A stretch of DNA of 64,000 nt from Anaplasma phagocytophilum str. Webster. Its GTDB lineage: Bacteria > Pseudomonadota > Alphaproteobacteria > Rickettsiales > Anaplasmataceae. Numbering within the stretch: position 1 is the first letter of the stretch; each line of letters begins with the position of its first letter. Below, piece by piece: positions 1 through 9,755 of the stretch. The notes beneath the pieces are model-generated. The model saw nothing but the letters and a program-made list of their open reading frames with translations, was not told where the DNA came from and made no database searches. Location of the stretch: NCBI RefSeq assembly GCF_000964685.1, contig NZ_LANS01000001.1:682001-746000 (forward strand), in the 5' to 3' direction. The translations under genes and the position numbers were made by a program.

Positions 1-398
1 AGTTATCCCCACGTAAGTTCATCGCAAAGATTTTCCACAACACTTTTCTTATTCTGTCGCACATATAGCCACAGACCATCCCGCGGTACAAAAAGCACCA
101 CGTGTATTAAAATGTACAAGCCGCCCTTCATATAGAGAAGTTGACTTATAATATAGAGTCTTCCAGAAACGCAACTACGGAACTAATAATAGTAGAGAGC
201 CGTTTTTAGGTTTGTGACGAACGTTACTTATCCCAAGCAAAACCATCTCCCGCATACCTAAAGTACCCCAAGCCCTTATTTCTGATCTTCAAACGTACAT
301 AGATGTTCCCCCGCGACCTTCGTTAAGATCGTTGTGTTGCCACAGACAATTTTTTATACTTCCCAGATTGAGCGACAAAAATATGTGTGGACAGTATT
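1..398. other. Non-coding leader region upstream of valS
   Basis: No credible coding sequence is seen on either strand. The stretch is AT-rich with many stops in all frames. It probably holds the valS promoter, but I could not pick one -35/-10 pair with confidence. The opening bases resemble a DnaA box with one mismatch, but nothing else nearby supports an origin. Confidence 0.4.
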
Positions 399-2807
399 AT
401 GACAGAGCAAAAGGCAGGTTATAACCATCAGGTCATTGAAGAGCAATGCCAAGATGCATGGACAAAATCGAAATCGTATATATGGAAAGGCCGCAAAGAC
501 GCAAGCTTTGTCATAGACACCCCACCACCAACAGTATCAGGAAGCCTACACATGGGCCACGTATTTAGTTACTGCCATGCCGACTTCATAGCCCGCTACA
601 AACGTCTGGCCGGTTTTGACGTTCTATTCCCCATAGGGTTCGATGATAACGGGTTGCCCACAGAACGCCTCATCGAGAGGGAAACAGGTGTAAAAGCCTC
701 TCAGGTCGACCGAGGTGAGTTTATAAAGACATGTACTGCAGTTTCAAAAGAATACAGGTTAAAATACCGACAGTTATTTCAAACTTTGGGAATAAGTTTC
801 GATTGGTCCCGTGAGTACCATACTGCAAGCCCCACTATCCAAAAGCTTTCACAAGAGTCGTTCATAAGTTTGTATAACAAAGGTGATGCGTACCGTAAAC
901 AACAGCCGATATTGTGGGACGTTGTAGATCAGACAGCAATATCTAACGCGGAGATCGAAGACAAAATTTTGCCATCTACAATGTATACGGTTCGGTTTCA
1001 GACAGAATGTGGTGAGAGTATACTAATAGCCACAACCCGTCCAGAACTCATGCCCGCATGTGTAGCAGTGTTCTATCATCCTTACGATAGCCGTTATAAG
1101 CATCTTGAAGGCAAACATGCTATCGTACCAGTAGGCGGAAATAACGTCAGAATTCTGCCGGACGATAAGGTAGCCATAGATAAAGGAACTGGCTTGGTAA
1201 TGTGCTGCACATTCGGCGATGAAACTGATGTATATTGGCGGCAAAAGCATGCGCTTGACACCAGAATAATTATAGATAAAACCGGACGCCTTACAGGTCT
1301 GGAGAAATTGGCAACAGAGAAATCTCTCATCTCCCCAACACAATTCAATGGTTTAAGAATAAAAGAGGCCAGGAAAGCCATAAGCGAGACCCTGGCAGCA
1401 AGCGGATTGATATCATCCCAAGCAGATATAGTTCATAGCGTCAGATGTGCAGAGCGTTCTGGAGCTCCAATAGAGATTTTGCCGAGTGAACAGTGGTTTA
1501 TCAAGATTAAGGATCACAAAGATATATTTAAGAACCTAGCAGAACGTATTAAGTGGCATCCTGACCACATGCGAAAACGACTATATACGTGGATCGAGAA
1601 CCTGAATAGCGATTGGTGTATATCTCGTCAGCGATTTTATGGAGTCCCAGTCCCAGTATGGTATTCAAAACGAAATGGTGAAGAGGGTAGGGTGATCTTA
1701 CCCAATGTTCAAGATTTACCTATAGATCCCATTAAAGACTTTCCTAGGGGCTATGGCAAAGATGAAGTGATACCCGATGTTGACGTTATGGATACATGGG
1801 CAACGAGTTCACTATCTCCAATGTATCACACTATGATGTTGGAAGGTACATGTCATGAAGGAAATATACCTACCGATCTTCGTACCCAAAGTCATGAGAT
1901 AATACGATCCTGGGCGTTTTACACCATAGCCATGTCCCACCTTCATCGAGCAGAGCTGCCGTGGAAAAGCATAATGATAAGCGGTTGGTGCGTTGCAGAA
2001 GATAAGACTAAAATGAGCAAATCTAAAAACAACGCCAAGGATCCAAGCGAATTACTAAAAACTTACGGAGCAGATGCGATTAGATACTGGGCTTCCAAAG
2101 CCCGAAACGGCGTAGACACCGTGTTTTCAGAAGAAGTCATTAAAACAGGTAAGCGTCTAGTTACAAAATTATATAATGCGCATAAGTTTGTACAGCTTGT
2201 AGCCGGTAATATTAAACCAAGTTTTGAGGCTATAACAAGTCCTCTCGACCAGTGGATCGTGACACGCTTAAGTAAAATTGTAGAAATAAGCACAAAAGCA
2301 TATGAAGAATGTGACTATAATACAGGACTAGGTGTTGTCGAGGAGTTTTTCATTAAGCAGTTCTGTGACAACTATATAGAGTTATCCAAACATCGAGCAT
2401 ATAACGAGGAAGACTTACAGGGTCATAAATCTGCTCTAAGTAGTCTGCAAATCGTACTACAAACTGCCATAGCACTCTTCTCACCCATCATACCGCACGT
2501 AACTCATTATATAAGTAGTAATAGTGAAACAGAAAGTCCAAAGTGGCCATTATACGAAGAAATACCACGTTATGAAGCCATAGAACAAATGTGCGAGGAA
2601 GCAATGAGAATAGTTCACGAGATTAGACGTTATAAGTCAGAAAATTGTATCGCCATGAACCATCCCCTTAATATACTTTCTATATCTAGTAGAGCAGTAC
2701 AACAAGATATGCATCCGCAAATCTTAGAGGATATTAGAAATGCTTTGAAGATTTGCAAGATAACTATAGAACAAGAGCAGGGAGAAGACTTTATTATTCA
2801 GCAATAA
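399..2807 (+). CDS. valS: Valine--tRNA ligase
   Basis: Charges tRNA-Val with valine in the cytoplasm and edits misactivated threonine. The class I signature HMGH lies at about residues 51-54 in the context [14 protein letters not shown]. The KMSKS loop (TKMSKSKNN) is near residue 538. The editing (CP1) domain carries the usual TTRPEL motif. At 802 residues it is shorter than typical bacterial ValRS and lacks the long C-terminal coiled-coil arm. This fits the archaeal-type ValRS known in Rickettsiales. I chose ATG at 399 over GTG at 387 because it starts the conserved MTEQKAGYN segment. Its 3' end overlaps the convergent recA fragment by 14 bases. Confidence 0.93.
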   Translation: MTEQKAGYNHQVIEEQCQDAWTKSKSYIWKGRKDASFVIDTPPPTVSGSLHMGHVFSYCHADFIARYKRLAGFDVLFPIGFDDNGLPTERLIERETGVKASQVDRGEFIKTCTAVSKEYRLKYRQLFQTLGISFDWSREYHTASPTIQKLSQESFISLYNKGDAYRKQQPILWDVVDQTAISNAEIEDKILPSTMYTVRFQTECGESILIATTRPELMPACVAVFYHPYDSRYKHLEGKHAIVPVGGNNVRILPDDKVAIDKGTGLVMCCTFGDETDVYWRQKHALDTRIIIDKTGRLTGLEKLATEKSLISPTQFNGLRIKEARKAISETLAASGLISSQADIVHSVRCAERSGAPIEILPSEQWFIKIKDHKDIFKNLAERIKWHPDHMRKRLYTWIENLNSDWCISRQRFYGVPVPVWYSKRNGEEGRVILPNVQDLPIDPIKDFPRGYGKDEVIPDVDVMDTWATSSLSPMYHTMMLEGTCHEGNIPTDLRTQSHEIIRSWAFYTIAMSHLHRAELPWKSIMISGWCVAEDKTKMSKSKNNAKDPSELLKTYGADAIRYWASKARNGVDTVFSEEVIKTGKRLVTKLYNAHKFVQLVAGNIKPSFEAITSPLDQWIVTRLSKIVEISTKAYEECDYNTGLGVVEEFFIKQFCDNYIELSKHRAYNEEDLQGHKSALSSLQIVLQTAIALFSPIIPHVTHYISSNSETESPKWPLYEEIPRYEAIEQMCEEAMRIVHEIRRYKSENCIAMNHPLNILSISSRAVQQDMHPQILEDIRNALKICKITIEQEQGEDFIIQQ

Positions 2808-3057
2808 CATGAAGAGCTAAGGTAGTCTTACCCGAGCTTTCAGGGCCAAAAATCTCAATGATACGGCCCCTAGGAAGCCCCCCAACACCTAGAGCTGCAT
2901 CTAGAGCAATAGACCCAGTAGAAACACACTCAACAGCTTCTACAGGGCTATTCTGCAGCCTCATAATAGATCCACGCCCAAAAGCGCGTTCAATCTGACC
3001 AATAGCAGCATCAACAGCCCGCTGCTTATCAGAGGGGGAGTCCTTCATTTCAACCAT
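2794..3057 (-). pseudogene. recA: Truncated recA (N-terminal fragment)
   Basis: Encodes only about the first 87 residues of RecA, against roughly 350 for the full protein. It keeps the N-terminal helix region and the Walker A motif GPESSGKT, then stops a few residues later inside the convergent valS end. Walker B, loops L1/L2 and the C-terminal domain are missing, so it cannot form recombinase filaments. A truncated recA downstream of p44 is a known landmark of the A. phagocytophilum p44 expression locus; a full recA is expected elsewhere in the genome. Whether the short product is made is not visible here. Confidence 0.9.
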
Positions 3058-3310
3058 GGGGTATCACAAGAATTTTAACTGCTCAACAATAGACATTGAA
3101 GCCAAAAGTGTCAAGATTTGTACAAATGGGAGCGATGCGATTTGCACTATAAAAACACGCCAAATCCCCATCAAGCACTGATAGAAACCTTCTAACCTGA
3201 GCAGCAAGAAAATAAATAATAGGAACGGTCACGGAGTAATAATTAATGGTAGCAGAACCAGAAGAAGTCAGGAAGAGGGTGAAGTACCGCAGGAAGTAGA
3301 ATTAAAGTAG

Positions 3311-3337
3311 AAAAGGGGAGCCCTTAGCCCCCCTCTT
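3311..3337 (-). terminator. Possible rho-independent terminator after expression-site p44
   Basis: On the minus strand, shortly after the p44 stop, AAGAGGGG can pair with CCCCTTTT around an 11-base loop (eight pairs, one G-T wobble). The 3' arm ends in a short T run. Its position after the last gene of the tr1-to-p44 operon suits a terminator. The stem is short, so the call is tentative. Confidence 0.4.
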
Positions 3338-3350
3338 TAGATAAGCAAGC

Positions 3351-4631
3351 TTAAAAAGCAAACCTAACACCAAATTCCCCACCGACATAAGCCATGGAGA
3401 AGTTAGCAATAGCAGTATCCTTAGTACGACCCGCCGGACTAGTATCATCTACAAGACGTTGAGCCGGCAGATCATCATAAACGCCATCTCCCACAACGCG
3501 ATGGTAGAATCCACCCGCAAAAGCGGAGATTTCAGGAGAGAGCTGATAACTCAACCCAGCCTTTAACCTATAAGCAAGCTTAGGAGTGATATGCCCATCA
3601 ACAACGCCCACGAAGTTCCCACCGAGACCAACGCAAGCATAAGGAACAACGCCTAAACCTTCACTAAGAAGATCATAACAAGCATTGACCATTACGGAAG
3701 TAGAAGAAACCGCCCTGATCTCAACAACTTCACCCCCTTCAATAGTTTTAGCTAGTAGCCCAGCTACTATGGTTTTTTCGTCACGATTAAGCGCTACTAG
3801 GTCCGTGGCTACGGCTTTGGCGTTGTCGTTAGTCTTCAACCCAGTCCCGCTTGAAGTAGGCCAGTTTTTACTTTCATTTTCTACTAGGGTTTTGGCTACA
3901 AATTCCTTAAGAAACTCTTGTGTATTATTCGTGCCGCTCGAGCCACCTTCGTCTCCACACAGTGAGGTTTCAGGGTTGCTGCTCTTATTAGTCGTGGCAG
4001 CATACTTCGCATATCTAGTACCACCACTGTCCTTCCTCGTCGCACAAACCTTCTTATTAATATCGGGGTGAGAAATTCCAACAACAGCATTGGCAAATTT
4101 AACAAAGTCCTTACCGGAGGTTTTGGCCAGAGCAGCGGCAAGGTTATCAGTCTGCCCAGTAACAACATCATAAGCTAACTCCTTAGCTAGTAGATATACT
4201 GTATCAGCTTCATCTTCCTTACTACCACTATCTCTAATACCCTTGGTCTTGAAGCGCTCGTAACCAATCTCAAGCTCAACCCTGGCACCACCAATACCAT
4301 AACCAACACTGCCTTCCATAGCTACAAGCATGTTGTCCTTAAACCCAATCCGAGGATCAGGAGTGTTCCAGTCAAACTTGTGTGACTCTAGCTTTACACT
4401 CTTTCCATCCTTTAAGTATGGATATACTGCCTTTGTCTCTCCGTTACTCTCCCTTATACTAAAATCTCTTATCTTGCTAAACGCTGGACTGTAATCCAAG
4501 CCAACATAGAAATATCCCGCTCCACCAGTATCCAAAGCGCTAACGTCATCATGAGCCCTGACATCATTCCCAGCCATGACTATAGCCATCGACATCATTA
4601 CGCTTCCTAAGATTATCTTTCCTTTTCTCAT
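3351..4631 (-). CDS. p44: P44/Msp2 major surface protein, expression-locus copy
   Basis: Immunodominant outer-membrane beta-barrel protein of about 426 residues. A signal peptide ([21 protein letters not shown]) precedes the mature start near VRAHDD. Conserved N-terminal and C-terminal arms flank a hypervariable centre of roughly 90 residues. The centre keeps two spaced cysteines, a WP pair and NAKAVA, the usual landmarks of P44. The tail [10 protein letters not shown] is complete. I chose ATG at 4631 over an upstream start at 4694 because it gives the canonical signal peptide. This is the only copy in the window with both ends intact, and it lies downstream of tr1, omp-1X and omp-1N. Its hypervariable segment matches no donor copy in this window. 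Confidence 0.95.
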   Translation of the reverse strand: MRKGKIILGSVMMSMAIVMAGNDVRAHDDVSALDTGGAGYFYVGLDYSPAFSKIRDFSIRESNGETKAVYPYLKDGKSVKLESHKFDWNTPDPRIGFKDNMLVAMEGSVGYGIGGARVELEIGYERFKTKGIRDSGSKEDEADTVYLLAKELAYDVVTGQTDNLAAALAKTSGKDFVKFANAVVGISHPDINKKVCATRKDSGGTRYAKYAATTNKSSNPETSLCGDEGGSSGTNNTQEFLKEFVAKTLVENESKNWPTSSGTGLKTNDNAKAVATDLVALNRDEKTIVAGLLAKTIEGGEVVEIRAVSSTSVMVNACYDLLSEGLGVVPYACVGLGGNFVGVVDGHITPKLAYRLKAGLSYQLSPEISAFAGGFYHRVVGDGVYDDLPAQRLVDDTSPAGRTKDTAIANFSMAYVGGEFGVRFAF

Positions 4632-4844
4632 ACTTTTCAACTTCTCCAAATTCCTTCTTTTTCTTCGTCTCCTCACTTCAGCCGGTCCACTCAAGGGCTA
4701 ACCCCCTCTAACATCTCCAGCCAAGCTTTTCATCGAACTTCAATATGTCCGGGATTCAACACTCCCCAAGACAGCTCAAAAGTCCAATCTCTTCCTCCCA
4801 CTAGGGTATTTCTTCTCCGTATTACCTCTTACGCACATCTTTCT

Positions 4845-5669
4845 CTAGAACAAATAACGTACCCCGCACGCATTCCCTACGTAGCTAACGTTCATTCCAG
4901 ATGAAAGCAGAGTGTCAACACCCTCAACCGCAGCCACCGAAAAAACGCGTACCTTCCCCCGCAACACTCCAAATCCGCGGTAATACACCTCTCCGAACAT
5001 AGTTAAATTCTTAGTAAATTGCAGTTCAACGCCTATCTTCGCGTTCCATAAGGCCCTTAGTCTCCCAAGCCCGCCAAGGTAATCCGTAGCAGCGAGTCCA
5101 AGCCCAAGACAGGAATAGATCCCATTCTTCTCGTCCAGCCGCAACCCAGAGTAGCATCCGTTCAGCAGTACAAGACCAAGGTGCACTCCAGGGTTCTCTC
5201 CCACAAACCCACTCACTTCTCCTTTAGCCCCACTCTTTCCGGTAGTGAACGCGAAGTGCACCGCATTCCCTTCAATCTTGTAACCCGCAGCGCTAGGGTG
5301 AAACTCCTGCTCACTTCCCTCTATCTCTATACCCAGATTTCCGAAACGATAGCCGAAAGAACCACTCAGTCCAAAATCTTCTGTGTACACAGGTCTGTAT
5401 TTATCACCGAACTCCCCGCTTCCGACTCCCCCAATTCCCTTAGAAAAAGTATCGTGACCATACTTCACGGCATCGAGCTCACTCTTACGAGGCCCCATCA
5501 CACTACCAGTTATACCCCTAACTTTTAAGTGCTCCACCCCGAAGTCTACTACACTCTCTCCCCATCCTAGAGATGCATAGAATCCACCGGCTTCACCCCT
5601 CTCCACCAAACAAAAAGATACGAGCAAGCAATAGGTAAAAAATAAGCAGCGAAGACTCCCGAACACCAT
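4845..5669 (-). CDS. omp-1N: Outer membrane protein Omp-1N (Msp2/P44 superfamily)
   Basis: A 274-residue surface-antigen family protein (PF01617-type) and the third gene of the expression operon. A hydrophobic signal peptide (CLFFTYCLLVSFCLV) is followed by GGFYASLGWG, typical of the start of an Anaplasma/Ehrlichia beta-barrel. Alternating hydrophobic strands run to a terminal aromatic residue (GVRYLF), as expected for outer-membrane insertion. It sits about 210 bases upstream of p44 on the same strand. Unlike p44 it shows no duplicated cassettes in this window. The name rests on position in the known locus and on family resemblance. Confidence 0.85.
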   Translation of the reverse strand: MVFGSLRCLFFTYCLLVSFCLVERGEAGGFYASLGWGESVVDFGVEHLKVRGITGSVMGPRKSELDAVKYGHDTFSKGIGGVGSGEFGDKYRPVYTEDFGLSGSFGYRFGNLGIEIEGSEQEFHPSAAGYKIEGNAVHFAFTTGKSGAKGEVSGFVGENPGVHLGLVLLNGCYSGLRLDEKNGIYSCLGLGLAATDYLGGLGRLRALWNAKIGVELQFTKNLTMFGEVYYRGFGVLRGKVRVFSVAAVEGVDTLLSSGMNVSYVGNACGVRYLF

Positions 5670-5904
5670 AAGTCACAACACCTAAATCTAACCAGAGCAC
5701 TCCCTTCCATATACTACCAAGGGCGGCTCTACAACCTGTACAGGTAAAGTTATACTAAAAAAGAATTAAGTCAAGAGGACTTAGGATTTATTTTGCATAT
5801 TCTGCTATGCAATTTAAGAATTAATTAGGAATCACCATTCTCAACCGAGAATATATGTGACCTAACCATACTATAAGATTTCAAGATATGCCGGTACTGA
5901 CATA

Positions 5905-6825
5905 CTAAAGTGTTAGTCGAACACCACATTCCAATCCATAATAGAGTAATGATAGGTGAGCATCAGGATATAGTATAGAATCAGTGCTGATACTCTGACT
6001 TGTACCGCCACTACTGGAGCTTCTAGTTCCTATATTATGCTTTACACGCACGTTCTTAAATTTCTCCCCATTTACCTTATCTACATAGGCAGAGAGAAAT
6101 ACTGACGCCTTTCTAGAGAGAAAATACTGCACACCCACCTTAGCCTGATAAGCCCACCTTTGCTCCAATACACCAAAGGCCTTAACATATCCAATTCCAG
6201 CCCCCACGCAAATATTGGGCGATAGACGCGATTCCTCAGGAATCATGTCATAACATAAATTTGCAACAAGAGATGTGATGATCAGATCTCTATTTTCAAG
6301 AGAAATGTAATACTTTTCATTAGGGTGTGTAGCAGTAGGCTGCCCCGTACCGCCAGATGAAGCGGAAGCGGCAAATCTGTAGGCTTTGGCTTTATCACGC
6401 TCTTTATACCGTTTTGGATCTACGAGAAACTTCTGATGCATACCCTCTACTTCAACTCTCACGTATCCTGTAGAGTATCCAGCTGATGCAGAGAGAGCCT
6501 GCTTGCTATGAAGATATGAAGGATTATACTTCCCTTGAAAGTTTTCGGCATCACTAGTAGATGTGCTTGCCACAGACTGTAAGAGAGTAGCTATCCCGCT
6601 AGAGCTTTCAGCATCTTTAGCAGAGAACACGTCCAGAGGGTTACCTCCATGCACTAAAGAAAAAGCTCCAAAGTATGGTACTGCATACTTGTACTGGATG
6701 CTGGAAAAGAACCCTTCTATGCCAGCTTGTCGTGAAAAATCCACAGGTTTTGGCGAAGCAAACGACAGCGAAGGCAGCATAAACATTACAGTGGGTAGGG
6801 CAAATACACAGATTTTCTTCTTCAT
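5905..6825 (-). CDS. omp-1X: Outer membrane protein Omp-1X (Msp2/P44 superfamily)
   Basis: A 306-residue member of the surface-antigen family. The signal peptide (MKKKICVFALPTVMFMLPSLSFA) has a clean Ala-x-Ala-like end. The body includes GYVRVEVEG and NICVGAGIGYVKAFG, equivalents of P44 strands GARVELEIG and [10 protein letters not shown]. The C-terminus GLECGVRLTL fits a barrel end. It lies between tr1 and omp-1N, with about 340 bases to tr1 and 240 bases to omp-1N, and is expected to be co-transcribed with p44. A glycine/serine-rich stretch (ASASSGGTG) may be a surface loop. Confidence 0.86.
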   Translation of the reverse strand: MKKKICVFALPTVMFMLPSLSFASPKPVDFSRQAGIEGFFSSIQYKYAVPYFGAFSLVHGGNPLDVFSAKDAESSSGIATLLQSVASTSTSDAENFQGKYNPSYLHSKQALSASAGYSTGYVRVEVEGMHQKFLVDPKRYKERDKAKAYRFAASASSGGTGQPTATHPNEKYYISLENRDLIITSLVANLCYDMIPEESRLSPNICVGAGIGYVKAFGVLEQRWAYQAKVGVQYFLSRKASVFLSAYVDKVNGEKFKNVRVKHNIGTRSSSSGGTSQSISTDSILYPDAHLSLLYYGLECGVRLTL

Positions 6826-7162
6826 AGCGGATTACAAATACTTTTAAGAGTCCATACCTTAGCGTAGAATAGGCGAACCGATACATCATGTCAAAGTACA
6901 TTAAAGCAATTTTTGCAAATAAAGGACTGGATAAAGGAGTTATTAAAGAATTTTAAGAGGTGGAATCAGGGCGTGTATTGGGTGATATGTATCGGGAGTT
7001 GTAATGAAAAAAAGATCTGTGAATTACGGTATTTATCTGCAAAAAAAAATGCATAATAAGTGATGCGGGCAGCACTAAAACAGCACGAAGCTGCCCGCTC
7101 GCAAACTTATTCGACGCAGAAAGGCAAGGCCAAACTAGCAATTTTTTTTTGCGAATTGTATA
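6826..7162 (-). promoter_or_regulatory. Leader between tr1 and omp-1X
   Basis: A 337-base AT-rich gap inside the expression operon with no coding sequence I can support. It holds the inverted repeat at 7065-7098, a run of A bases on the plus strand near 7041-7049 and another T/A run near 7142-7152. In transcript orientation the hairpin precedes a U run, so partial termination or a processing site is possible. Confidence 0.35.
7065..7098 (-). terminator. Hairpin between tr1 and omp-1X (attenuator-like)
   Basis: GCGGGCAGC at 7065-7073 and GCTGCCCGC at 7090-7098 form a perfect 9-bp inverted repeat with a 16-base loop. This is unusually GC-rich for the surrounding sequence. Read from tr1 toward omp-1X, a run of nine T bases follows about 15 bases later. 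It could lower read-through from the tr1 promoter or mark RNA cleavage. Confidence 0.4.
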
Positions 7163-7714
7163 TTAATCTTCTTGGTTTGTTACGATAACATACTCAGGAC
7201 CCCTATAGGAAGTCTCATAATCATCATTAGATTGTTCTGCGCACATAACTTTTACTAGTGTATGAATTGCACCACGCATTTTTTCACTTTTTATTCTACG
7301 GTATGCCCTAACAAGCATTAGTACTTCTTTGCCATCATTATAATTATGATCAAATTCCTCTAATGACGCTTCATCTCCTTCTTGAAGACAAGTTATTGAT
7401 ATGTCGGTACCCTCTGTTATAGACCGTATGTCATTTTGCAACTTAGACATGAGGTCATTAATCTCAATGCCTAAAACACGAGCCAGCTCATATAACCTGC
7501 TTATCACTATACGGTTAGTACCCTTTTCGTATTTTTGTACTTGTTGGAATGTAATCCCTAACCTGCTTGCAAGCTGATTTTGGCTCATGCCCTTCATGAT
7601 GCGCTGCTTCTTTATTTCTCGTCCCACATACTCGTCTACTGGATGAGGCTTTGCTTTCCCTTCTATAGTTATGGGGATGGAATTTTGGTTTTGTGCTTGA
7701 GAAGTCATAAACAT
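7163..7714 (-). CDS. tr1: Transcriptional regulator Tr1 (XRE-type helix-turn-helix)
   Basis: A 183-residue DNA-binding protein at the head of the p44 expression operon. An XRE/Cro helix-turn-helix covers about residues 30-92, with MSQNQLASRLGITFQQVQ as the two recognition helices and the typical QKYEKGTNRI that follows. The C-terminal half is acidic and unrecognised, possibly for dimerisation. The main operon promoter is known to lie upstream of this gene, in the AT-rich gap 7715-7944 shared with divergent ndk. The start could be M1 or M3 (MTSQAQN). Confidence 0.9.
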   Translation of the reverse strand: MFMTSQAQNQNSIPITIEGKAKPHPVDEYVGREIKKQRIMKGMSQNQLASRLGITFQQVQKYEKGTNRIVISRLYELARVLGIEINDLMSKLQNDIRSITEGTDISITCLQEGDEASLEEFDHNYNDGKEVLMLVRAYRRIKSEKMRGAIHTLVKVMCAEQSNDDYETSYRGPEYVIVTNQED

Positions 7715-7944
7715 TATCCCATATGTTACTCAGATAACTTAGGATAAATCATACATAATAGTAATGCAACAGTTATTTCATGTGTGATTGAGATCCTAAA
7801 ACCGTGAATAGCATGCTAGATTAGTAATAATCATACTGATAATTCGCAAGCATAGGTTATAGCAGTTGTTTATTGCGTTATACACTTGCGATAATGTACT
7901 GTTGCGTGTTAACATATTTGGTTGAATATAAAGGGGGCACAAGA

Positions 7945-8367
7945 GTGCAAGAGAGGACGCTTTCTATCTTAAAGCCTGATGTCGTTGAGCGTGGCATAAT
8001 AGGTAATGTTATTTCCTATATAGAGGCTGCGGGGCTTAAAGTTGTTGCGCAAAGGATGTGTAGATTAACTGTCTCTCAGGCCGAAGAGTTTTATGATGTG
8101 CATCGTGACAGGCCGTTTTTTCCTGAGCTTGTTAAGTTTATGACTTCAGGACCCGTCGTAGTGCAGGTACTGGAAGGGGAATCGGCTATAGCTGTATACA
8201 GAGATGTTATGGGTGCTACGAATCCTAAAGAGGCTGCAAAAGGGACCATAAGGGCTGATTTTGCTGAGAGCATAGATGCAAATTGTGTGCATGGATCGGA
8301 TAATGCAGATAATGCGAAGAGGGAAATCATGTTTTTCTTTGGAGAATGTGAGATTTTTAAACGGTAG
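7945..8367 (+). CDS. ndk: Nucleoside diphosphate kinase
   Basis: Transfers the gamma phosphate from ATP to NDPs through a phosphohistidine. The product starting at GTG 7945 is 140 residues, the normal family length, and opens with the conserved [10 protein letters not shown]. The catalytic histidine is H116 in NCVHGSDN. A purine-rich site (AAGGGGG) lies just upstream. The longer reading from 7873 adds 24 residues that match nothing in the family, so I rejected it. The gene is divergent from tr1 and convergent with the CCA-type transferase. Confidence 0.93.
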   Translation: MQERTLSILKPDVVERGIIGNVISYIEAAGLKVVAQRMCRLTVSQAEEFYDVHRDRPFFPELVKFMTSGPVVVQVLEGESAIAVYRDVMGATNPKEAAKGTIRADFAESIDANCVHGSDNADNAKREIMFFFGECEIFKR

Positions 8368-8401
8368 CCAGTAATTGGGCAGCGCTTTGTTCCAGAAGTG
8401 T

Positions 8402-9631
8402 CTAAGAAGTAGAGGTAGGCTTTTCTTCGAGTAATCTCTTAGCGGTAGTTAGCAGTTGATCACGAGATACGTTGCGTATGTCTTCTTCCCACATTGTCTG
8501 TAGAGTTCGCAGTGTTTGCCCGAGAACTCTTCCTGTTGGATAACCCAGTTGAATTAGGTCTTTTCCAGAAATAGGTAAGGTTACTGGTGTGAAGTCTTCG
8601 CTGGAGGCAAGATGGGCATGCAGTATGCTTTCGGGTAATGAAGCGCTTTTCAGGGAGTTGATGATTACTAAATCCTTGTAGATTTCCGTACCTAGTGTAT
8701 TCATATATTTCTGTTGTTGTGCAACGGTTAGGGGTAGCTCTAGCTTAGTTAGGAGCAAGGTCTCTAGAAGATTCTTCTCTTTTCGTGATAGGCGCAACGC
8801 AGCGGTAAGGTTCTGTGCTATTTCTACAACAGAGTATGCGGGGTTTTCTGTATGCAGTAGCGCTGCGAGTTTAGCTATTGGTGATCTTGTTGCGATTTGG
8901 GGCGATGAGAGCACCCCCACGTTAATGTGGTATGGTATAATTTGAGCTAAAATATCGCACCGTTCCATGATATGCAGGGTTCCTACGCAGTTTCTACACG
9001 CTAAGAGTTTAAAAAACTCACTTCTAATGCGCTCCTTTGAGAGTAGTGCTAGTTTACTCGCGTGCTTGCTGCATACGTTGATTATTTCTTCGCTGAGCGC
9101 GCTATCACTGCATATTGAAGCATGAAACCTAAATACCCTAAGTATCCTCAAAAAATCTTCATTAATGCGTTGTTCCGCATCGCCTATAAAAGCAACGGTC
9201 CTGCTTTGTAGATCCCGAATTCCAGTAAAGTAATCATATATTTTTCCATTCTTGTCGCAGTATAGAGCATTAAACGTAAAGTCTCTCCTAGACGCATCTG
9301 CTTCCCAATTGTCTGTAAAAACTACTGATGCATGCCTTCCATCACATTTAGTATCGAGTCGTAGGGTTGTAATTTCATAAGGCACACCTGCTACAACTGC
9401 CGTGACGGTTCCATGCTGCATACCGGTGGGGATGGCCTTTATGCCCGCTGCTTTTAGGGATGTAAGCACCGTCTTTGGTAACAAATCTGTTGCCAAATCT
9501 ATATCCGTGGTTTCGCGCTGAATTATACTATCCCTTACGCAGCCACCAACTAGTCTAACGCTACCATTAAAGCTTTCTAACACTTTTATTATACGCTGAA
9601 CACCAGCATTGTCTATTAATTTATTAAGCAT
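8402..9631 (-). CDS. CCA tRNA nucleotidyltransferase / poly(A) polymerase family protein
   Basis: A class II nucleotidyltransferase that adds CCA to tRNA 3' ends or polyadenylates RNA. The head domain has RLVGGCVRD (residues 26-34) and the metal-binding TTDIDLAT with Asp43 and Asp45. RRDFTFNALY and INEDFLRILRVFRFHA follow, both diagnostic of the family. I placed the start at M20 of the longest frame (9631), giving 409 residues, because the preceding 19 residues are not family-like. From sequence alone CCA-adding and polyA activity cannot be separated. With one gene of this type in a reduced genome, CCA addition is the likelier essential role. Confidence 0.85.
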   Translation of the reverse strand: MLNKLIDNAGVQRIIKVLESFNGSVRLVGGCVRDSIIQRETTDIDLATDLLPKTVLTSLKAAGIKAIPTGMQHGTVTAVVAGVPYEITTLRLDTKCDGRHASVVFTDNWEADASRRDFTFNALYCDKNGKIYDYFTGIRDLQSRTVAFIGDAEQRINEDFLRILRVFRFHASICSDSALSEEIINVCSKHASKLALLSKERIRSEFFKLLACRNCVGTLHIMERCDILAQIIPYHINVGVLSSPQIATRSPIAKLAALLHTENPAYSVVEIAQNLTAALRLSRKEKNLLETLLLTKLELPLTVAQQQKYMNTLGTEIYKDLVIINSLKSASLPESILHAHLASSEDFTPVTLPISGKDLIQLGYPTGRVLGQTLRTLQTMWEEDIRNVSRDQLLTTAKRLLEEKPTSTS

Positions 9632-9755
9632 TTTCTGCCTATCTTCACTATAACTGATATTAGCAAACTTATAAGTGGAAAGCAGCAACTTGCATCAAGG
9701 GGGTGTATTATCAGCTCATGGTGTTGTTCTTTAAAATATCCGAGAACATTGTAAT

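Noticed and set aside
2-12. DnaA-box-like TTATCCCCA at the window start
   Set aside because: One mismatch, single copy, no origin-type gene neighbours.
3685-4071. Long open frames opposite p44 (also near 10.4, 25.3, 25.9, 31.2, 38.4, 50.6, 54.5, 58.7 and 60.1 kb)
   Set aside because: They recur wherever the p44 centre occurs and mirror its codon pattern. They have no family features and are shadows of the conserved strand.
7873-7944. 24-residue N-terminal extension of ndk
   Set aside because: Not part of the Ndk family; GTG 7945 has a good ribosome site and gives the normal length.
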